NCBI RefSeq assembly: GCF_000178855.1
Contig: NZ_ADVG01000004.1
Span: forward strand, 496,001-560,000
Direction of reading: 5' to 3'
Source of the DNA: Ktedonobacter racemifer DSM 44963
GTDB lineage: Bacteria > Chloroflexota > Ktedonobacteria > Ktedonobacterales > Ktedonobacteraceae
Length of the DNA: 64,000 nt
Shown here: one piece after another, positions 43,658-52,749 of the stretch
Numbering within the stretch: position 1 is the stretch's first letter
Layout of the letters: the number at the start of each line of letters is the position of its first letter
Program-made: the position numbers and the translations under genes
The notes under the pieces: generated by a model
The model's database searches: none
Told to the model about the DNA's origin: nothing
The model's input: only the letters and a program-made list of their open reading frames with translations

Positions 43658-44389
43658 CTAGTGGTCAGTCCAGTAAGGCATTGCGGGTGCCATTGCGTTG
43701 ATATTCATAGTCTGGACGCGCGGAAACTCCTGGCGCAACAGCTTGGGAAGGAGAGACATCGGCGATCAAAGACACCGGTTTTTCATCAAAGCACACCGTG
43801 GGATACTGCGGATCGTACTCCTCTTCATAGAGTTCGAGCACATCTTCCATGGCTGCCACAAATGGTGCTCCTACCTGTGGAATGCACCAGTGCTCGTGTT
43901 GCCACGGTTTGAGTTCGTTTTTTTCAAGAGTTGACGGATCGTCTCCGGCGAAATGGACTCGACAAAGCCAAGTTCTACCGCTTGGTCGGCGAGCAAGCGC
44001 ACGGTCCAATGATCATGGCCATCTGGCACAGGGCTACACGTTATGGCCACCAGGTGAGCTGATTGAACTGGAGTCAGCGCGTGCCGTCGGTGGGCTTGGG
44101 GCTGATCCTGAAGCACACGGGCCAGACCGCCCTCAGCATACCGCTCACGAACGCGTTTCACGGTAGAAAGGCTGGTTTCGATGGCTTCCATGATGCGCTG
44201 ATTAGACCAACCGTCTGCGGCTTTGAGCAGGATACGCGCACGGGTCAAGGTTCGAGCATTGGCTTTGCCCCGATGCAACACGGCTTGCAGTTCTTTGCGA
44301 TCTGATGCGGTGAGTTTGATTGGTTCTTTCATCTCTCTACGCTAGCACACGAGGGCGTTTCTGTCAAACCTAACTGGACTGACCACTAG
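43658..44389 (-). mobile_element. Internally deleted IS630-family element
   Basis: Perfect inverted ends CTAGTGGTCAGTCCAGT (43658-43674) and ACTGGACTGACCACTAG (44373-44389) enclose only 732 bp. The C-terminal part of the transposase is missing, although both ends are intact. An IS5 element abuts it immediately to the right. Confidence 0.8.
43665..44332 (-). pseudogene. IS630 transposase, truncated and frameshifted
   Basis: The N-terminal HTH half (from 44332) reads LTASDRKELQAVLHRGKANA, WSNQRIMEAIETSLSTVKRV, with QPQAHRRHALTPVQ. Near 44000-43900 it shifts frame (ETIRQLLKKTN / LEKNELKPWQHEHWCIP), continues EDVLELYEEEYDPQYPTVCF, DEKPVSLI (first Asp), and stops after EYQRNGTRNALLD where the deletion begins. 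The second and third acidic residues are lost. Confidence 0.8.
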
Positions 44390-45368
44390 AGACTGTATGT
44401 AAAGGCTTCAAGATGGGGCTCTCGCTAGGCGACGCAGAAGCAAGCGGATCTGAGACGCGTAAATCCAACTTTCGCTGCTTTCTGGCAAGAACTCGTAGTC
44501 CTTGCAGAGCCGACGGCAGAAGGTGAGCCAAGCAAAGGTCCGTTCGACCACCCAGCGGCGCGGAAGGACTCCTCGGAAACCGGTATGCAAAGGAGGAAGT
44601 CGTCGCCACTCAAAGCGCAGATGAGCCAGATCATTGATGTCGCCTATGGGAACCCACTCTCCTCGGGAACGAGGGGGATGTTGGACGACGGTAACGCTCC
44701 ACCCCAAATGCTCTTCTATCCAGGTTTTCCTACTTCCCGTGTAGCCTTGGTCAACCCAGACGTGCTCGAGGCGAGGATAGCGAGCTTGAACCCCCTGTAG
44801 GAACGCAACCGCTGCTCGATCTTGCACATCTGCCGTATGAACCTTCAGATGCAGGATCAATCCCAACGTATCAACGAGAACCTGACGTTTTCGCCCGTTT
44901 ATTTTCTTGCCGCCATCATAGCCACGGGTCCCCCTTTTTGACTCGTCTTGACCGTTTGACTGTCGAGAATGGCGGCACTGGGGGGAGGTTCTCGCCCTTG
45001 CTGTTTCCTTTGCGCCTCTCTCAGAACAGTATGCATCCTTTCCCAACTCCCGTTCCTGCACCACGTACGGAAGTAGGTCCAGACGGTTGACCAGGGCGGG
45101 AACTCACGAGGAAGCATGCGCCATTGGCAACCGCTTCTCAAGATATACAGAATCGCATTCACGATTTCCCTCATGTTCACCGCTCGTGGTCGTCCACCTA
45201 GCCTGGCGGGCGGGATCAAGGGTTCCAAGATTGCCCATTCCTCATCACTCATATCGCGCGGGATAGGCACGCCATCTCATGGAAGTCCTCCTGCTTGAGA
45301 TAAACGTCCCTGCTCAGTTTCTTTGACACTCCTCTCCCTTTCAATTTTACCGCTTTACATACAGTCTC
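44390..45368 (-). mobile_element. IS5-family element
   Basis: Inverted ends GAGACTGTATGTAAAG (44390) and CTTTACATACAGTCTC (45368), 979 bp, with CTA/TAG at both junctions as short target duplication. It sits between the deleted IS630 and a methyltransferase whose 5' end is missing. Confidence 0.85.
44408..45270 (-). CDS. IS5-family transposase (two-frame, programmed frameshift)
   Basis: OrfA (45270-44899) reads MSDEEWAILEPLIPPARLGG, LRSGCQWRMLPREFPPWSTV, and ILDSQTVKTSQKGG with the first Asp. OrfB (from about 44970) continues RGYDGGKKINGRKRQVLVDT, WVDQGYTGSRKTWIEEHLGW (second Asp) and RRWVVERTFAWLTFCRRLCK (Glu). Overlapping frames of this kind in IS5 (IS427 group) are joined by ribosomal frameshifting. 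All motifs are present, so it may be active. Confidence 0.85.
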
Positions 45369-45370
45369 TA

Positions 45371-45832
45371 GTGATGGAAGTGGCCCGCCGCGTGGGCCGT
45401 GCAGGCCGCGTTGCGGGCATTGACCCCGGACGTCAGCAGATTGCCCGTGCCCGCGCGAAAGCGGCCCGGCGCGACGTGCCCATCGAGTTCCAGATCGGGG
45501 TGATCGAGCAACTCGCCTTTCCCGATCAGACATTTGACGTGGTGTTCTCGACCTTGATGGTGCATCATTTGCCTGCTCCCCTCAAACGCCAGGGACTCGC
45601 GGAAATCGCCCGGGTGCTCAAACCAAGGGGGCGGCTGGTCATTGCCGATTTCACGCACAAGAAGGAACGTCAGGATCAGGCTGCGCGCTTTCACGCTGGA
45701 GGGAGCCGCATGCAAAATCTGGCTGCTATCGTCTCGGACGCCGGTTTCGAGTCGGTGGAAACAGAGGAAATGCAGCCCTCGCGATTCTCGTCTTTCCCTG
45801 GAGCAGGTTTTGTCTGTGCATACAAAAGCTAG
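45371..45832 (+). pseudogene. Class I SAM methyltransferase, 5'-truncated
   Basis: 153 residues beginning in the middle of motif I (RRVGRAGRVAGIDPGRQQIA), then FPDQTFDVVFSTLMVHHLPA (motif IV region), IARVLKPRGRLVIADF, and a C-terminal AGFESVETEEMQPSRFSSFP with GAGFVCAYKS. The Gly-rich SAM loop and earlier part are missing because the IS5 end lies just before codon 1. Substrate unknown (UbiE/Methyltransf_11 type). Confidence 0.75.
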
Positions 45833-45990
45833 GCTAAACGTTGAAAGAAAGAGTTTTCTAAAGTACTGACAAAGCGAGAGTAATATGTGGAGTTGCCCCA
45901 ATTCAGTAAAAGCCGAGAACAGAAGGAAGCTTTCCTTCTCCTAGTGCAATCGTCCAAAAGAAAGTAGGAAAGTAGCCGATATGAGAAGGT

Positions 45991-47120
45991 ATGCAACCCA
46001 TTTTCATTCGACCACTCACCGAATCCGAGCGAGCCCATATCGAGGCTCACTTACGCTCCGGCTCAGCCTTTGTGCTACGCCGTTGCCAGATCCTTCTGGC
46101 TTCAGCCCGTGGAGAGCGAGCCATCGCCATTGCGCGGCAGCTGGGCTGCGACGACCAGACAGTGCGCAATGTGATCAAAGACTTCAACGAGCAGGGGCTC
46201 GACGTGCTCAAGAAGGAGTCCTGTCGCCCTCATCGGCTACGCACCAGCATTGCCGACGAGAATCTGCCAGCCTTGCGCGATCTGCTCCATCGCAGCCCGC
46301 GCGATTTTGGGATCGAGCGCAATCTCTGGTCTCTCCCACTGGTGGCGCAAATCTGCTTGTCACAAGGACTCGTAGCTGCCCCGACCACTGCTGCCAGTGT
46401 CCGCCGCGCGCTCAAGCGCTTGGGCGTCAGTTGGAAACGAGCCAAGCACTGGATTACCAGCCCCGATCCGCAGTATGCACGAAAAAAAAGGCTCGTGACC
46501 GCTTGATCGCGTACGCTCAACCCCGCTCTGATTGGGCCATTGGCTTCCTCGACGAGGTCTGGTGGAGCCGATTTGCTCTTCCACGCCTTCACACCTGGCA
46601 AGATCCAGAGTACCCAGTCCGTTTGGTTGAGCAATCCTGGCAAAAGAATGACCCTGACCCAAAAGCATTGGCTTGCTATGGTGTCCTCTGGCAAAACGGA
46701 ACCACGGAGGAACCCGTGCGAGAGCAGATGTGGCTTCGTTTTGTCACAGGACGCCCGGTGAGTGAGATCACCATCCAGTTTCTGGACTGGTGTTGTCAGC
46801 AATTGGCCGCACAAGGCAAACGTCAGTGGCTCCTCATCTGGGACAACGCCTCCTGGCATGTGAGTAAGATGGTGCGCACCTGGATCAGAAAACACAACCT
46901 CGCTGTCAAACAAACGGACGAAGGGGTACGGATTTTGCCTTTCCAACTGCCCACCAAAAGTCCCTGGCTCAATCCAATTGAGCCCAAGTGGGTCCATGGC
47001 AAACGCAATGTGGCCGAAACCAATGGGCTGCTTTCGGCTCACCACCTCGCTGAGCGAGTCTGTGCCTATTATGGGTGTGCATATGAGCCACATTTATCTC
47101 TTCCCGAAAAGGTTTCGTAA
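45991..47120 (+). CDS. IS630-family transposase (frameshift at A-run)
   Basis: Part 1 (45991-46506): LTESERAHIEAHLRSGSAFV, ARQLGCDDQTVRNVIKDFNE, a Paired-like HTH half. At the A8 run about 46481-46488 (CACGAAAAAAAAGGC) reading passes to the other frame: YAQPRSDWAIGFLDEVWWSR (first Asp), KRQWLLIWDNASWHVSKMVR (second Asp), SPWLNPIEPKWVHGKRNVAE (Glu). This is the known IS630 programmed-frameshift layout, so the fusion is probably functional. It is unrelated in sequence to the other IS630 copies here. Confidence 0.8.
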
Positions 47121-47214
47121 TCTTGCACTAGAAATTGAAGAATTCATCGAGAAAGAAGAGGCTGAAGTGATATCGTTTCACTTCAACCTCTTCCCTCTTG
47201 ACTTCCAACCCCGC

Positions 47215-47385
47215 TTAAATTACGATCGGTATTCCTTTTTTCCCGAACAACTCATGGATGTCATTTAATATGTCCTCTACCTCGCGAGGTTCTATACACT
47301 CACCTTCATCAAAAACCTCGATTGTTACATGCACGGGTAGCTCTCCCGCTTCTGCCTTTATAAACTCACCTACAAATTGCGCAAC
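47215..47385 (-). pseudogene. Short C-terminal gene fragment
   Basis: A minus-strand frame reads A-QFVGEFIKAEAGELPVHVTI, EVFDEGECIEPREVEDILND, HELFGKKGIPIVI before TAA. It is protein-like but lacks a start, and overlaps the last codons of the LLM gene. It appears to be the tail of a small gene whose front was replaced. Family unknown. A hairpin (GAAGAGG..GAAGTGA..TTCACTTC..CCTCTTC) follows at 47154-47192. Confidence 0.4.
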
Positions 47386-48362
47386 TTAGGTAGCACGTCG
47401 CGGGCGTAGCTCTCAATAAAGGCGAGCTGGTCTGGGCCGCCAGAGTGGAAGATGATGTGGTCAAAACCCAGGTCGATGTACTGTTTGACAAACTTCACGT
47501 GGTCCTCGGGATTGGAGGAGAAACAGCCCATCTTCTTGAGCGTATCCGCGCCAACCACCTCGCCATTCTCCTGCGACATCTTCGGCGTATAGATCTTCTG
47601 ATCGAAGAGTGCCGGGACATACGCGCCCGCCCAGTATTTCAAGCGCGACTGAATCTCCGCCTCGGGATTATCAGAATAGCCCACTGTCAGCTCAAGCCAG
47701 CGCGGCATACGTTTGGGATCTTTTCCAGCCTCGCGAGCGCTCTCTTCAAAGCTTTTGATGATCTCCTGGTAGATCTTCGGCTGCTTGCCTCCTACAGACC
47801 AGAGGCCATCACCGTATTTGCCCGCGAATTGCGCGCTATGGGGCACCAGGGCCGAGACGATAATGGGAATCGGACCGGTTGGCGGCGTGTACAGCCTGGC
47901 CTTATTTGTGTGATAGTATTTCCCCTTATAGGTTACCAGCTCGCCGGTCCAGAGGGCGCGAATCAACTCGATGGCCTCGGCCAGGCGGTCGCGACGTTCC
48001 GCGTATTCAGGCCACTGCCCAGTCGCGGCAAATTCGTTAAGCGCCTCGCCTGTGCCTACGCCAAGAGCGAAACGCCTGGGGGCAAAATGGGTGACGGTTG
48101 CGGAGGCCTGGGCGATAATCGATGGATGATAGCGTAGAATGGGGCAGGTCACACCTGAGCTAAGGGTGATGCGCTGCGTCTGGGTCGCGACCGAGCCAAA
48201 CCAGGTCCAGGTAAAGCAGGCCTGGCCCTCCTCGCTCCAGGGGTGAAAGTGATCACTAGCGTCAAGCATATCAAAACCCGCCTTGTCAGCGGCGATGGCA
48301 TACTTCATAAGCTCAACAGGGGGATACTGCTCCGGGCCTGCCTTCCAACCAAGCTGTACCAT
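47370..48362 (-). CDS. LLM-class F420-dependent oxidoreductase (FGD-like)
   Basis: 330 aa, full length. TIM-barrel luciferase-like family, F420-dependent branch: VQLGWKAGPEQYPPVELMKY, AGFDMLDASDHFHPWSEEGQ, GVTCPILRYHPSIIAQASAT, FALGVGTGEALNEFAATGQW (cofactor loop), and SVGGKQPKIYQE. The SDHFHPW region is that of F420-dependent glucose-6-phosphate dehydrogenase-like proteins. ATG 48362 follows GAGGAGG. Reduces or oxidises an unknown substrate with coenzyme F420. Confidence 0.85.
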   Translation of the reverse strand: MVQLGWKAGPEQYPPVELMKYAIAADKAGFDMLDASDHFHPWSEEGQACFTWTWFGSVATQTQRITLSSGVTCPILRYHPSIIAQASATVTHFAPRRFALGVGTGEALNEFAATGQWPEYAERRDRLAEAIELIRALWTGELVTYKGKYYHTNKARLYTPPTGPIPIIVSALVPHSAQFAGKYGDGLWSVGGKQPKIYQEIIKSFEESAREAGKDPKRMPRWLELTVGYSDNPEAEIQSRLKYWAGAYVPALFDQKIYTPKMSQENGEVVGADTLKKMGCFSSNPEDHVKFVKQYIDLGFDHIIFHSGGPDQLAFIESYARDVLPKLRNL

Positions 48363-48586
48363 GATGCCTCCTCTTTCTAAGATAGCCTTCTTAGCGCCGA
48401 TAAGCGCAGCATAGGGGACTTCTTCTGAAAGAGACACGAAGCAACTTTTTCTCGCGTGTACATTTCTGCCAAAGAAATATACATTTGCACGATAATATAA
48501 GGTTACGTCCATACACAGGCTGAGCACTTAACAGCAGAGCCGCCTTTATCGATGCTATAATGCTTCTGAAAGGTCCTGTAGTCGGA

Positions 48587-48675
48587 TGCCCAGCGCTGCT
48601 AAAGCACGCGCCTACATATGGTGCGATATGCTCCGTACCATGATATGTAGGCGCGTGCTTTAGCAGCGCTGGGCA
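48587..48675. repeat. Long palindrome, 33-bp arms
   Basis: A perfect inverted repeat whose arms begin TGCCCAGCGCTGCTAAAGCA and end CCTACATAT, 23-bp loop. It lies between divergent LLM genes, just upstream of the 48708 start. A degenerate relative is at 56290-56372. Confidence 0.85.
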
Positions 48676-48707
48676 ACAAAAAAACGAAAGAAGAGGTATT
48701 GTTTTTC

Positions 48708-49655
48708 ATGGCTCTAAAATTTGGCGTCTCCCTCCCTCAAGGATGGACGATGGACCTGACAGGTATCAAAGACCCCGTTGAGGCATACGAGACAATGACC
48801 CGGGTCGCGCAGACCGCCGACGAAACTGGCTTTGACTCGGTCTGGCTCGTCGATCACTTTCATACCATTCCTCGCCCCTCACAGGAGGTCACCTTTGAGT
48901 GCTGGACAAGCACGGCCGCCCTGGCCCGCGATACCAAGCGCGTGCGCATCGGCCAGATGGTAACGTGCAATGGATATCGCAATCCAGCCATCCTCGCCAA
49001 GATGGCGAGCACGGTGGATGTACTCAGCCATGGGCGCCTGAACTTCGGCATCGGCGCGGGCTGGTATGAGCATGAGTACCGCGCCTATGGCTATGAGTAT
49101 CCCGACGCCCCCGAACGCCTGCGTATGCTGCGCGAAGCCGTCCAGGTCATCAAGAATATGTGGACGCAGGAGGAGGCTGTCTTCGAGGGGAAATACTATC
49201 AAGTGCGCGGCGCAATCAACCAGCCTAAGGGCGTACAGAAGCCTCACATTCCTCTGCTGATTGGTGGCGGTGGCGAGAAGGTCACGCTCAAACTGGTCGC
49301 TCAGTATGGCGACGCCTGTAACGTCGGCGGCGATATAACAACCATTAAGCACAAATTCGACGTCATTAAAGATCACTGCGCAAATGTGGAACGCGACTAC
49401 GAGAGCATTCACCGCACTACGACCACATTCTGCTCCCTGGCCGAGACTGATGCAGCCGCTCTCGCCCAGGTTCCTGATTTTGTGAAGAACCAGTTCGGAG
49501 ATCGCATCAATAACGCCCTTATTGGCAGTCCCGCCACCATTCGCCAGCGCCTGGCGGAATATGAGGAGGCTGGCGTACAAGAACTCATTCTCGGCTTCCT
49601 GGATCGCACCAACACGGATGCCCTCCGCCACTTCGCCCAGGAGTTTATCTCCTAG
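48708..49655 (+). CDS. LLM-class F420-dependent oxidoreductase
   Basis: 315 aa. Typical of the TIGR03560-type F420 family: KFGVSLPQGWTMDLTGIKDP, GFDSVWLVDHFHTIPRPSQE, VRIGQMVTCNGYRNPAILAK, LNFGIGAGWYEHEYRAYGYE, PLLIGGGGEKVTLKLVAQYG. All barrel landmarks are present. ATG 48708 is about 11 bases after AGAGG; TTG 48699 is in frame but too close to it. It is divergent from the other LLM gene and followed by a terminator. Confidence 0.88.
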   Translation: MALKFGVSLPQGWTMDLTGIKDPVEAYETMTRVAQTADETGFDSVWLVDHFHTIPRPSQEVTFECWTSTAALARDTKRVRIGQMVTCNGYRNPAILAKMASTVDVLSHGRLNFGIGAGWYEHEYRAYGYEYPDAPERLRMLREAVQVIKNMWTQEEAVFEGKYYQVRGAINQPKGVQKPHIPLLIGGGGEKVTLKLVAQYGDACNVGGDITTIKHKFDVIKDHCANVERDYESIHRTTTTFCSLAETDAAALAQVPDFVKNQFGDRINNALIGSPATIRQRLAEYEEAGVQELILGFLDRTNTDALRHFAQEFIS

Positions 49656-49687
49656 CCATTCTCCTTCATCGAAAACTTTCACAGAGT

Positions 49688-49736
49688 AAAGGGGATGCTG
49701 AACGCGGCAATTGTCGCGTTCAGCATCCCCTTTTTA
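49688..49736 (+). terminator. Rho-independent terminator
   Basis: A 19-bp stem (AAAGGGGATGCTGAACGCG / CGCGTTCAGCATCCCCTTT) with a short loop, followed by TTATTTT, 33 bp after the LLM gene. Confidence 0.85.
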
Positions 49737-49850
49737 TTTTGTAACAGCAATTTCAATGTAACAAGTGTGATTTTTAACAAGTTTTACATAAATTTCATAC
49801 TCGCATTACCTGTGATTAAAAGTCAGATTCTATACTTCATTTAGCTAATC

Positions 49851-49877
49851 CAAGAGGAGCGTCTAGTGCTCCTCTTG
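49851..49877 (+). promoter_or_regulatory. Hairpin in the ECF operon leader
   Basis: CAAGAGGAGC / GCTCCTCTTG with a 7-base loop, 59 bp before the first ECF gene. It has no T-run, so it is not an obvious terminator. The leader is A/T-rich. I found no thiamine, cobalamin or other known riboswitch core. TATACTT at 49831 may be a -10 box. Confidence 0.35.
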
Positions 49878-49935
49878 CTAAAGCTATTTAACCACACCTT
49901 TCTTACACTCATCCGTTAGCTAAGGAGATGCCGAC

Positions 49936-50733
49936 ATGATGCCATCATCATGGCAGGGAACGACCACAGTCTCTCTGCCCCCTCAGGTCAATCTCATTAT
50001 CTACATCATTGTCTGGGCTATCGTTATCGCTGGTCTCTTCTTCATTTTTCAGCGTAGCCGCTCAGCCAAATTCGCCCGCTGGACAACCCAGGATATCCTT
50101 ATCATTGCGATCATGGCCGTGCTGCTTGAGGTCTACGATAACCTCATCGGCGACCAGTTCATTACCCCTATCATTCAGCTTATTCCTTTCGGTCACTTGC
50201 TAGCACTCAATGACCTGCCCTACATGTTCTTGCTCATGGTCGGCGTCGCCCTGGTACGCAAGCCCGGCTGTGCTACCGCTATGGTATTTCTCAATTACAT
50301 TCTGATGCAATTGTTCTATAGCGGCTCCGGCATCAATGTGCTGATGTGGCAATACGGCCTGTTGCAGGGCCTGTTTATCGATCTCTATCTTGTAGCGCGT
50401 GGTGGTCGCGTCTTCGCTCGCGCCGATTGGACAGCGGTTGTGGATGGCCTGATCATGGGCGCCCTACGCGCCGTTCCCGCCGTGACCATTCAGAGTTCTA
50501 TCCTTAGCCCTTTCCTTCAGGGCGAGGCCAAAACGCTTGGCTACATCTTCTTCTACTCCCTCTTCAACCTGATCGGCAACGGCGTGGAGGCCGCTATCTC
50601 TGGTCCGTTGGCGGTACGCATCGCGCAGTCGGTAAATCCAGCCGCCGCGCGCACTGCTGAGCAGGCGGAGGCCGAAGAGGAAGAAACCGTCGTCCCTGCT
50701 GATACCACCCTTGGAGAGGGGAGCGCATCATGA
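49936..50733 (+). CDS. ECF transporter substrate-binding (S) component, YkoE-like
   Basis: 265 aa with six or seven membrane helices. WTTQDILIIAIMAVLLEVYD, then PFGHLLALNDLPYMFLLMVG, VRKPGCATAMVFLNYILMQL and YGLLQGLFIDLYLVARGG follow the general S-component plan. It resembles the HMP/thiamine-type YkoE family most in layout, but the substrate is not proven and there is no TPP riboswitch. An acidic C-terminal tail (EQAEAEEEE) follows. The stop overlaps the next gene by 4 bp. The first of four translationally coupled genes. Confidence 0.75.
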   Translation: MMPSSWQGTTTVSLPPQVNLIIYIIVWAIVIAGLFFIFQRSRSAKFARWTTQDILIIAIMAVLLEVYDNLIGDQFITPIIQLIPFGHLLALNDLPYMFLLMVGVALVRKPGCATAMVFLNYILMQLFYSGSGINVLMWQYGLLQGLFIDLYLVARGGRVFARADWTAVVDGLIMGALRAVPAVTIQSSILSPFLQGEAKTLGYIFFYSLFNLIGNGVEAAISGPLAVRIAQSVNPAAARTAEQAEAEEEETVVPADTTLGEGSAS

Positions 50734-51005
50734 ATCCAGTCGCACTTCGCCGCATCGCCATCGCGGGCCTGATCTTGACGCTACTTGTGGCAATTGATGG
50801 CATCTACATGGTTGTGACTAATTACAACCCTGATGATACCAGCGGCCATATGTCCCATCTTTCAGACGGGGCCACCGTCCTGATCGCTGCCGCGCTGCTC
50901 CTCATCATCACCGTCGTTGCTTTTGTCCTGTCTCAACGCACCCAGCCTGGACAAGTCTCGGTACCACAGCCAGCAGCTATCACGGAAGCAGAGGGTCAAG
51001 AGTAA
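50730..51005 (+). CDS. Small two-TM membrane protein of the ECF operon
   Basis: 91 aa with two helices (IAIAGLILTLLVAIDGIYMV; DGATVLIAAALLLIITVVAF) and an outer loop containing NYNPDDTSGHMSHL. It overlaps the S-component gene by 4 bp (ATGA) and lies 4 bp before the ATPase gene. The position suggests an accessory subunit. It differs from PDGLE/CbiN proteins in motif content. Not recognised further. Confidence 0.7.
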   Translation: MNPVALRRIAIAGLILTLLVAIDGIYMVVTNYNPDDTSGHMSHLSDGATVLIAAALLLIITVVAFVLSQRTQPGQVSVPQPAAITEAEGQE

Positions 51006-51009
51006 TATT

Positions 51010-52749
51010 ATGCCAGACGTTCATGTGAAAAATGTCTCGTTTACCTACGCGGGCTCCTCACATGCCGTCCTTCGCTCTGTCAATCTCACTATACCTGAAG
51101 GCGAGTTCGTCTTACTCGCCGGGCCATCCGGGTGCGGGAAATCCACTCTCGCACTCGCGCTGGCCGGACTCATTCCATCACGCATTGCCGGATCTTTCAA
51201 AGGACGCATTTCTCTGGGAGACAAGCCAATCAGCACGATGGAGGTACACGAAGCGGCTCAACATATCGGGATCGTTTTCCAGAGCCCCGAAGAGCAACTT
51301 GTGCATCTTGATGTTGAGTCCGAGGTCGCCTTTGGACCAGAGAATCTCGCACTCTCCCATGATGAGATCGAAAGCAGAGTACGGACCGCACTTGCCTACA
51401 CCCATATGGAGCCATTGCGCAAACTGGAGATCTTCGCCCTCTCGGGCGGCCAGAAACAGCGCGTAGCCATTGCCGCCACGCTTGCTATGCAGTCACGTGT
51501 TCTCGTGCTCGATGAGCCAACCTCTGACCTGGACCCCGTTGGCACTCAGGAGGTCCTCAACGTCTTGCGCACCTTAAACAAGCGCTACGGCTGGACGATT
51601 ATCCTGATTGAGCATAAAATTGACGAGGTCATCCCCTGGGTTGACCGCGTCCTCCTCATGGACCAGGGCAAGGTCGTTGTGGACGCCCCGCCCCACCAGG
51701 CATTCGCCGCGATGGAGCTTTGGGAGCGTCCAGGTGTGGCCATCCCCCAGATGGTACACCTGGCTCGCCAGCTTCCCGATATCTTTCCCGATGTGCTCCC
51801 CCTCTCAGTCGATGAAGCTCACGCGGCCCTGAGAGGAACGCGCTATGCTCAAGCCCTCCAACGTGAGGCCGCGCAGTTCTCACCTGAGCCTGCTTCTTTG
51901 CTTGCTTCTTCCTCAGCCAGTTCAATACTCTCCTGGGAGCAGGTTGGCCTGGCCTATGGCGAGAAGACAATTCTCAGCGATATCAACCTGACAGTTCAGC
52001 CACGGGAATGGTTGGCGCTTGTCGGCTCCAATGGCGCGGGCAAGACCTCTCTCGCCTCGCTGGCAATGGGCTTTCAAGCACCCACGCTGGGCGCTATCCA
52101 GTACGAGGGCAAGCCTGTCATCCCCGGCCAGATCTCGCGCCAGTCGCAACATATGGCCTACCTGTTCCAGGCCGCCGATAAAATGCTTTTTACGCCTACT
52201 GTGGAGAAAGAGCTTCTCTTCGGTGCGCAGAGCCAGCGCAAGCGCAAAGACATTACGCCCACCTCCTATAGCGTGGAGCACCTGCTTGAAATCGTGGATT
52301 TGCTGGCCTATCGCCACACCAATCCCTTCCACCTGAGCTACGGCCAGCGCAAACGCCTGGCTATCGGCGCGCTCCTGGCACGCTATCCACGCGTGCTCAT
52401 CCTGGATGAACCCACTACGGGGCAGGATGAGAAGCACGCCCGCGCCTTCTTACAGTTTCTACAACAGTTGCGTGAGCGAGAGCGCCTGACCTACCTGATG
52501 ATTACGCATAATATGCAGGCGGTCGCCGAGTATGCCACGCGCATGGTTGTGCTCCACGATACACGCATCGTGATGGACGGGCCGCCCGAGCAGGTCTTTG
52601 CCCATAGCGCTGAGTTGGAGCAATACGGCATCCTTTCGCCACCTATCGCGCAGTTACATGCCCGGCTCTGCGAGCAGCAGGCTCAACGCGTCGCGCTCAA
52701 CCTTCCCACGCTCTTACAGACATTTCAGTCTATCGAGGCCCACCCATGA
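51010..52749 (+). CDS. ECF transporter fused ATPase (EcfA-EcfA)
   Basis: 579 aa, two complete ABC domains. Domain 1: Walker A GPSGCGKST (about 39-47), Q-loop FQSPEEQLVHLDVESEVAFG, signature LSGGQKQR, Walker B VLVLDEPTSDLDP. Domain 2: GSNGAGKTS, FQAADKMLFTPTVEKELLFG, LSYGQRKR, VLILDEPTTGQD. Both are of the ECF type (FQSPEEQ..). The fusion replaces the usual EcfA1/EcfA2 heterodimer, as in YkoD. It energises uptake with the T and S subunits. The stop overlaps ecfT by 4 bp. Confidence 0.92.
   Translation: MPDVHVKNVSFTYAGSSHAVLRSVNLTIPEGEFVLLAGPSGCGKSTLALALAGLIPSRIAGSFKGRISLGDKPISTMEVHEAAQHIGIVFQSPEEQLVHLDVESEVAFGPENLALSHDEIESRVRTALAYTHMEPLRKLEIFALSGGQKQRVAIAATLAMQSRVLVLDEPTSDLDPVGTQEVLNVLRTLNKRYGWTIILIEHKIDEVIPWVDRVLLMDQGKVVVDAPPHQAFAAMELWERPGVAIPQMVHLARQLPDIFPDVLPLSVDEAHAALRGTRYAQALQREAAQFSPEPASLLASSSASSILSWEQVGLAYGEKTILSDINLTVQPREWLALVGSNGAGKTSLASLAMGFQAPTLGAIQYEGKPVIPGQISRQSQHMAYLFQAADKMLFTPTVEKELLFGAQSQRKRKDITPTSYSVEHLLEIVDLLAYRHTNPFHLSYGQRKRLAIGALLARYPRVLILDEPTTGQDEKHARAFLQFLQQLRERERLTYLMITHNMQAVAEYATRMVVLHDTRIVMDGPPEQVFAHSAELEQYGILSPPIAQLHARLCEQQAQRVALNLPTLLQTFQSIEAHP

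Noticed and set aside
45981..47120. Continuous 379-aa transposase frame
   Set aside because: Its first 165 codons are the wrong frame over the HTH half; the real N-terminus is in the 45991 frame, joined by frameshifting at the A-run.
49739..49935. Thiamine or cobalamin riboswitch before the ECF operon
   Set aside because: No CUGAGA/ACCUGAUC thiamine elements and no cobalamin box were found; only a simple hairpin is present.
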